From Calliopsis andreniformis (taxonomy: Eukaryota > Arthropoda > Insecta > Hymenoptera > Andrenidae), in NCBI RefSeq assembly GCF_051401765.1, contig NW_027480429.1, positions 10,358,157 through 10,422,156 of the forward strand: a stretch of DNA of 64,000 bases, read 5' to 3'. Below, piece by piece: positions 62,730 to 64,000 of this stretch; position 1 is the first letter of the stretch, and each line of letters starts with the position of its first letter. Under the pieces are notes generated by a model. The model made no database searches. It was not told where the DNA came from and was given only the letters and a program-made list of their open reading frames with translations. Position numbers and translations under genes: made by a program.

Positions 62730-64000
62730 ATGATCATTTCTACGTTCCGGGCTACCTAGGCTTCAGTGTATGGCGTTGCTCCACCAGATCGAATAGTTAG
62801 GGCCTTAGAAGTCAACGCCCGAAGCATAAAATACAATAAAAATAGAACAGTTTTTCCATTGCATAAAGCGAATAATGCAACCAGTGTGAAAATTATGGTC
62901 ATTTCTACGTTCCGTGCAACCTAGGCTTCACTCTAGGGCGTTGGTCCACAAGACCGAATAGTTTGGACCTAAGAAGTCAACGCCAGAAGCATAAAAGACA
63001 ATATAAATACAACAGTTTTTCCATCGTATAAAGCGAATAATTGCAACCAGTGTGAAAGTTATGGTCATTTCTACGGTCCGGGTAACCTAGGCTTCACTCT
63101 AGGGCGTTGCTCCACCAGATCAAATAGTTAGGGCCTAAGAAGTCAACGCCAGAACCATAAAATGCAATATAAATAGAACTGTTTTTCCATTCCATTAAGC
63201 GAATAATGCAACCAGTGTGAAAGTTAAGTTCATTTCTACGTTCCGTGCAACCTAGGCTTCACTCTAGGGCGTTGGTCCACCAGACCGAATAGCTTGGACC
63301 TAAGAAGTCTACGCCAGAAGCATAAAACACAATATAAATACAACAGTTTTTCCATCGTATAAAGCGAATAATTGCAACCAGTGCGAAAGTACTGGTCATT
63401 TCTACGTTCGGGGTAACCTAGGCTTCACTCTAGGGCGTTGTGCCACCAGATCGAATAGTTAGGGACTTAGAATTCAACGACAGAAGCATAAAACACTATA
63501 AAAATACAACAGTCCTTCAATCGTATAACAAGAATAATTGCCACCAGTGTGAAAGTGATGGTCATTTCTACGATCCGGTCAACCCAGGTTTCACCCTAGG
63601 GCGTTGTTCCACCAGATCGAACAGTAGGAGCCTGAGAAGTCAACGCCCGAAGCATAAAATAAAATAAAAATAAAACAATTTTTCCATCGTATAACAGGAA
63701 TAATTGCAACCAGTGTGAAAGTACTGGTCATTTCTACGTTCCGGGTAACCTAGGCTTCACTCTAGGGCGTTGCTCCACCAGATCGAATAGTTTGGGCCTA
63801 AGAAGTCAACGCCAGAACCATAAAATACAATATAAAGGAACAGTTTTTCCATTGCGTAAAGCGAATAATGCAACCAGTGTGAAAGTTATGGTCATTTCTA
63901 CGTTCCGTGCAACCTAGGCTTCACTCTAGGGCGTTGGACCACCAGACCGAATAGTTTGGACCGAAGAAGTCGACGCCAGAAGCATAAAATACAATATAAA
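62730..64000 (+). repeat. Right-end duplication, copy 2 (runs off the window)
   Basis: This is the partner of 59085-60355 in the same orientation. The match still holds at the last base, so the true length of the duplication is unknown. Upstream of 62730 the copies differ ('aactaataattgtttccag' here). Confidence 0.9.

Larger units (their letters stand above)
1..64000 (+). repeat. Satellite array, ~166-bp monomer, about 385 copies
   Basis: Every part of the window reads as the same monomer, head to tail on one strand. Markers recur at multiples of 166 (for example 830, 1494, 1660, 1992 and 2654). Counting the monomer from 'acaacag', its parts are: an AT-rich head (1-34) with 'ttttccatcgta'; 'attgcaacc' near 33-40; 'ggtcatttctacgttccggg' near 55-74; a core 'gcaacctagg...ctagggcgttgc' (74-102); 'ccagatcgaatag' (107-119); 'cttagaagtcaacgcc' (127-142); and an AT-rich tail 'cataaaatac...ataaat'. 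I saw no inversion and no unrelated insert. A chromatosome-sized monomer with HORs fits a centromeric or pericentromeric satellite of a eukaryote. I do not recognise the family, so the location is inferred. Confidence 0.97.

Noticed and set aside
1..64000. CENP-B box
   Set aside because: I looked for the core pattern (TTCG, four bases, A, two bases, CGGG) in the consensus on both strands. The nearest stretch, around 'ctacgttccgggc', does not fit the spacing.
1..64000. TTAGGG telomere-like motif in 'tagttagggcc'
   Set aside because: It occurs once per monomer and never in tandem, so it is a coincidental hexamer and not telomeric or interstitial telomere repeat.
1..64000. CRISPR array
   Set aside because: The repeat unit is about 166 bp with no unique spacers. 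Whole monomers repeat and vary together, as in satellite DNA.
1..64000. Identification with a named plant or animal satellite
   Set aside because: The monomer length is close to that of several known centromeric satellites, but I could not match the sequence from memory to any of those I know (for example the Arabidopsis 178-bp and maize 156-bp repeats). A search of satellite databases would decide it.

Overview
The whole 64-kb window is one uninterrupted tandem satellite array. A monomer of about 166 bp (roughly 385 copies) is repeated head to tail, always on the same strand. I found no gene, tRNA, rRNA, transposon, CRISPR array or unrelated insertion anywhere. By hand count the consensus monomer is about 41% G+C with seven CpG sites, AT-rich at both ends and GC-rich in the middle. 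This organisation (nucleosome-sized monomer, higher-order repeats or HORs, no transposons over 64 kb) is typical of centromeric or pericentromeric satellite DNA of a eukaryote, such as a plant or an animal. I do not recognise the monomer and cannot name the species. It could also be a non-centromeric heterochromatic block.

Layout. Bases 1-5427 hold alternating monomer types that I call A and B, interrupted by D/E pairs. Bases 5428-9576 hold a 5-monomer HOR (B-D-E-F-A, 830 bp). Bases 9577-20820 are dominated by an A/B dimer (332 bp) with larger 8-mer and about 25-mer periods, plus one island of the 830-bp HOR at 12566-13395. Bases 20821-22861 open a zone of older, more divergent monomers. Bases 22862-36560 form a 13.7-kb block of divergent monomers, then A/B octamers, then a 16-mer HOR of 2654 bp. 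This block recurs at 38954-53487 with an offset of 15.1 to 16.9 kb. Between the two copies lies a third, partial copy (36561-38750) of the 26937-29126 part. Bases 53488-58990 continue with the rest of the 16-mer and with 4-mer and roughly 17-mer duplications. The right end carries a 1.27-kb stretch (59085-60355) repeated at 62730-64000 with no difference that I could see.

The sequence records a history of unequal exchange. Variants private to each sub-unit show that the 2654-bp duplication came before the 16.6-kb duplication. Single-monomer gains and losses of about 166 bp, and hybrid monomers, mark exchange points. A conserved imperfect hairpin (GCAAC/CTAG ... CTAG/GTTGC) in the GC-rich core of each monomer is the main candidate for a functional element. 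All open reading frames in the window are chance products of the repeat and are not annotated as genes.
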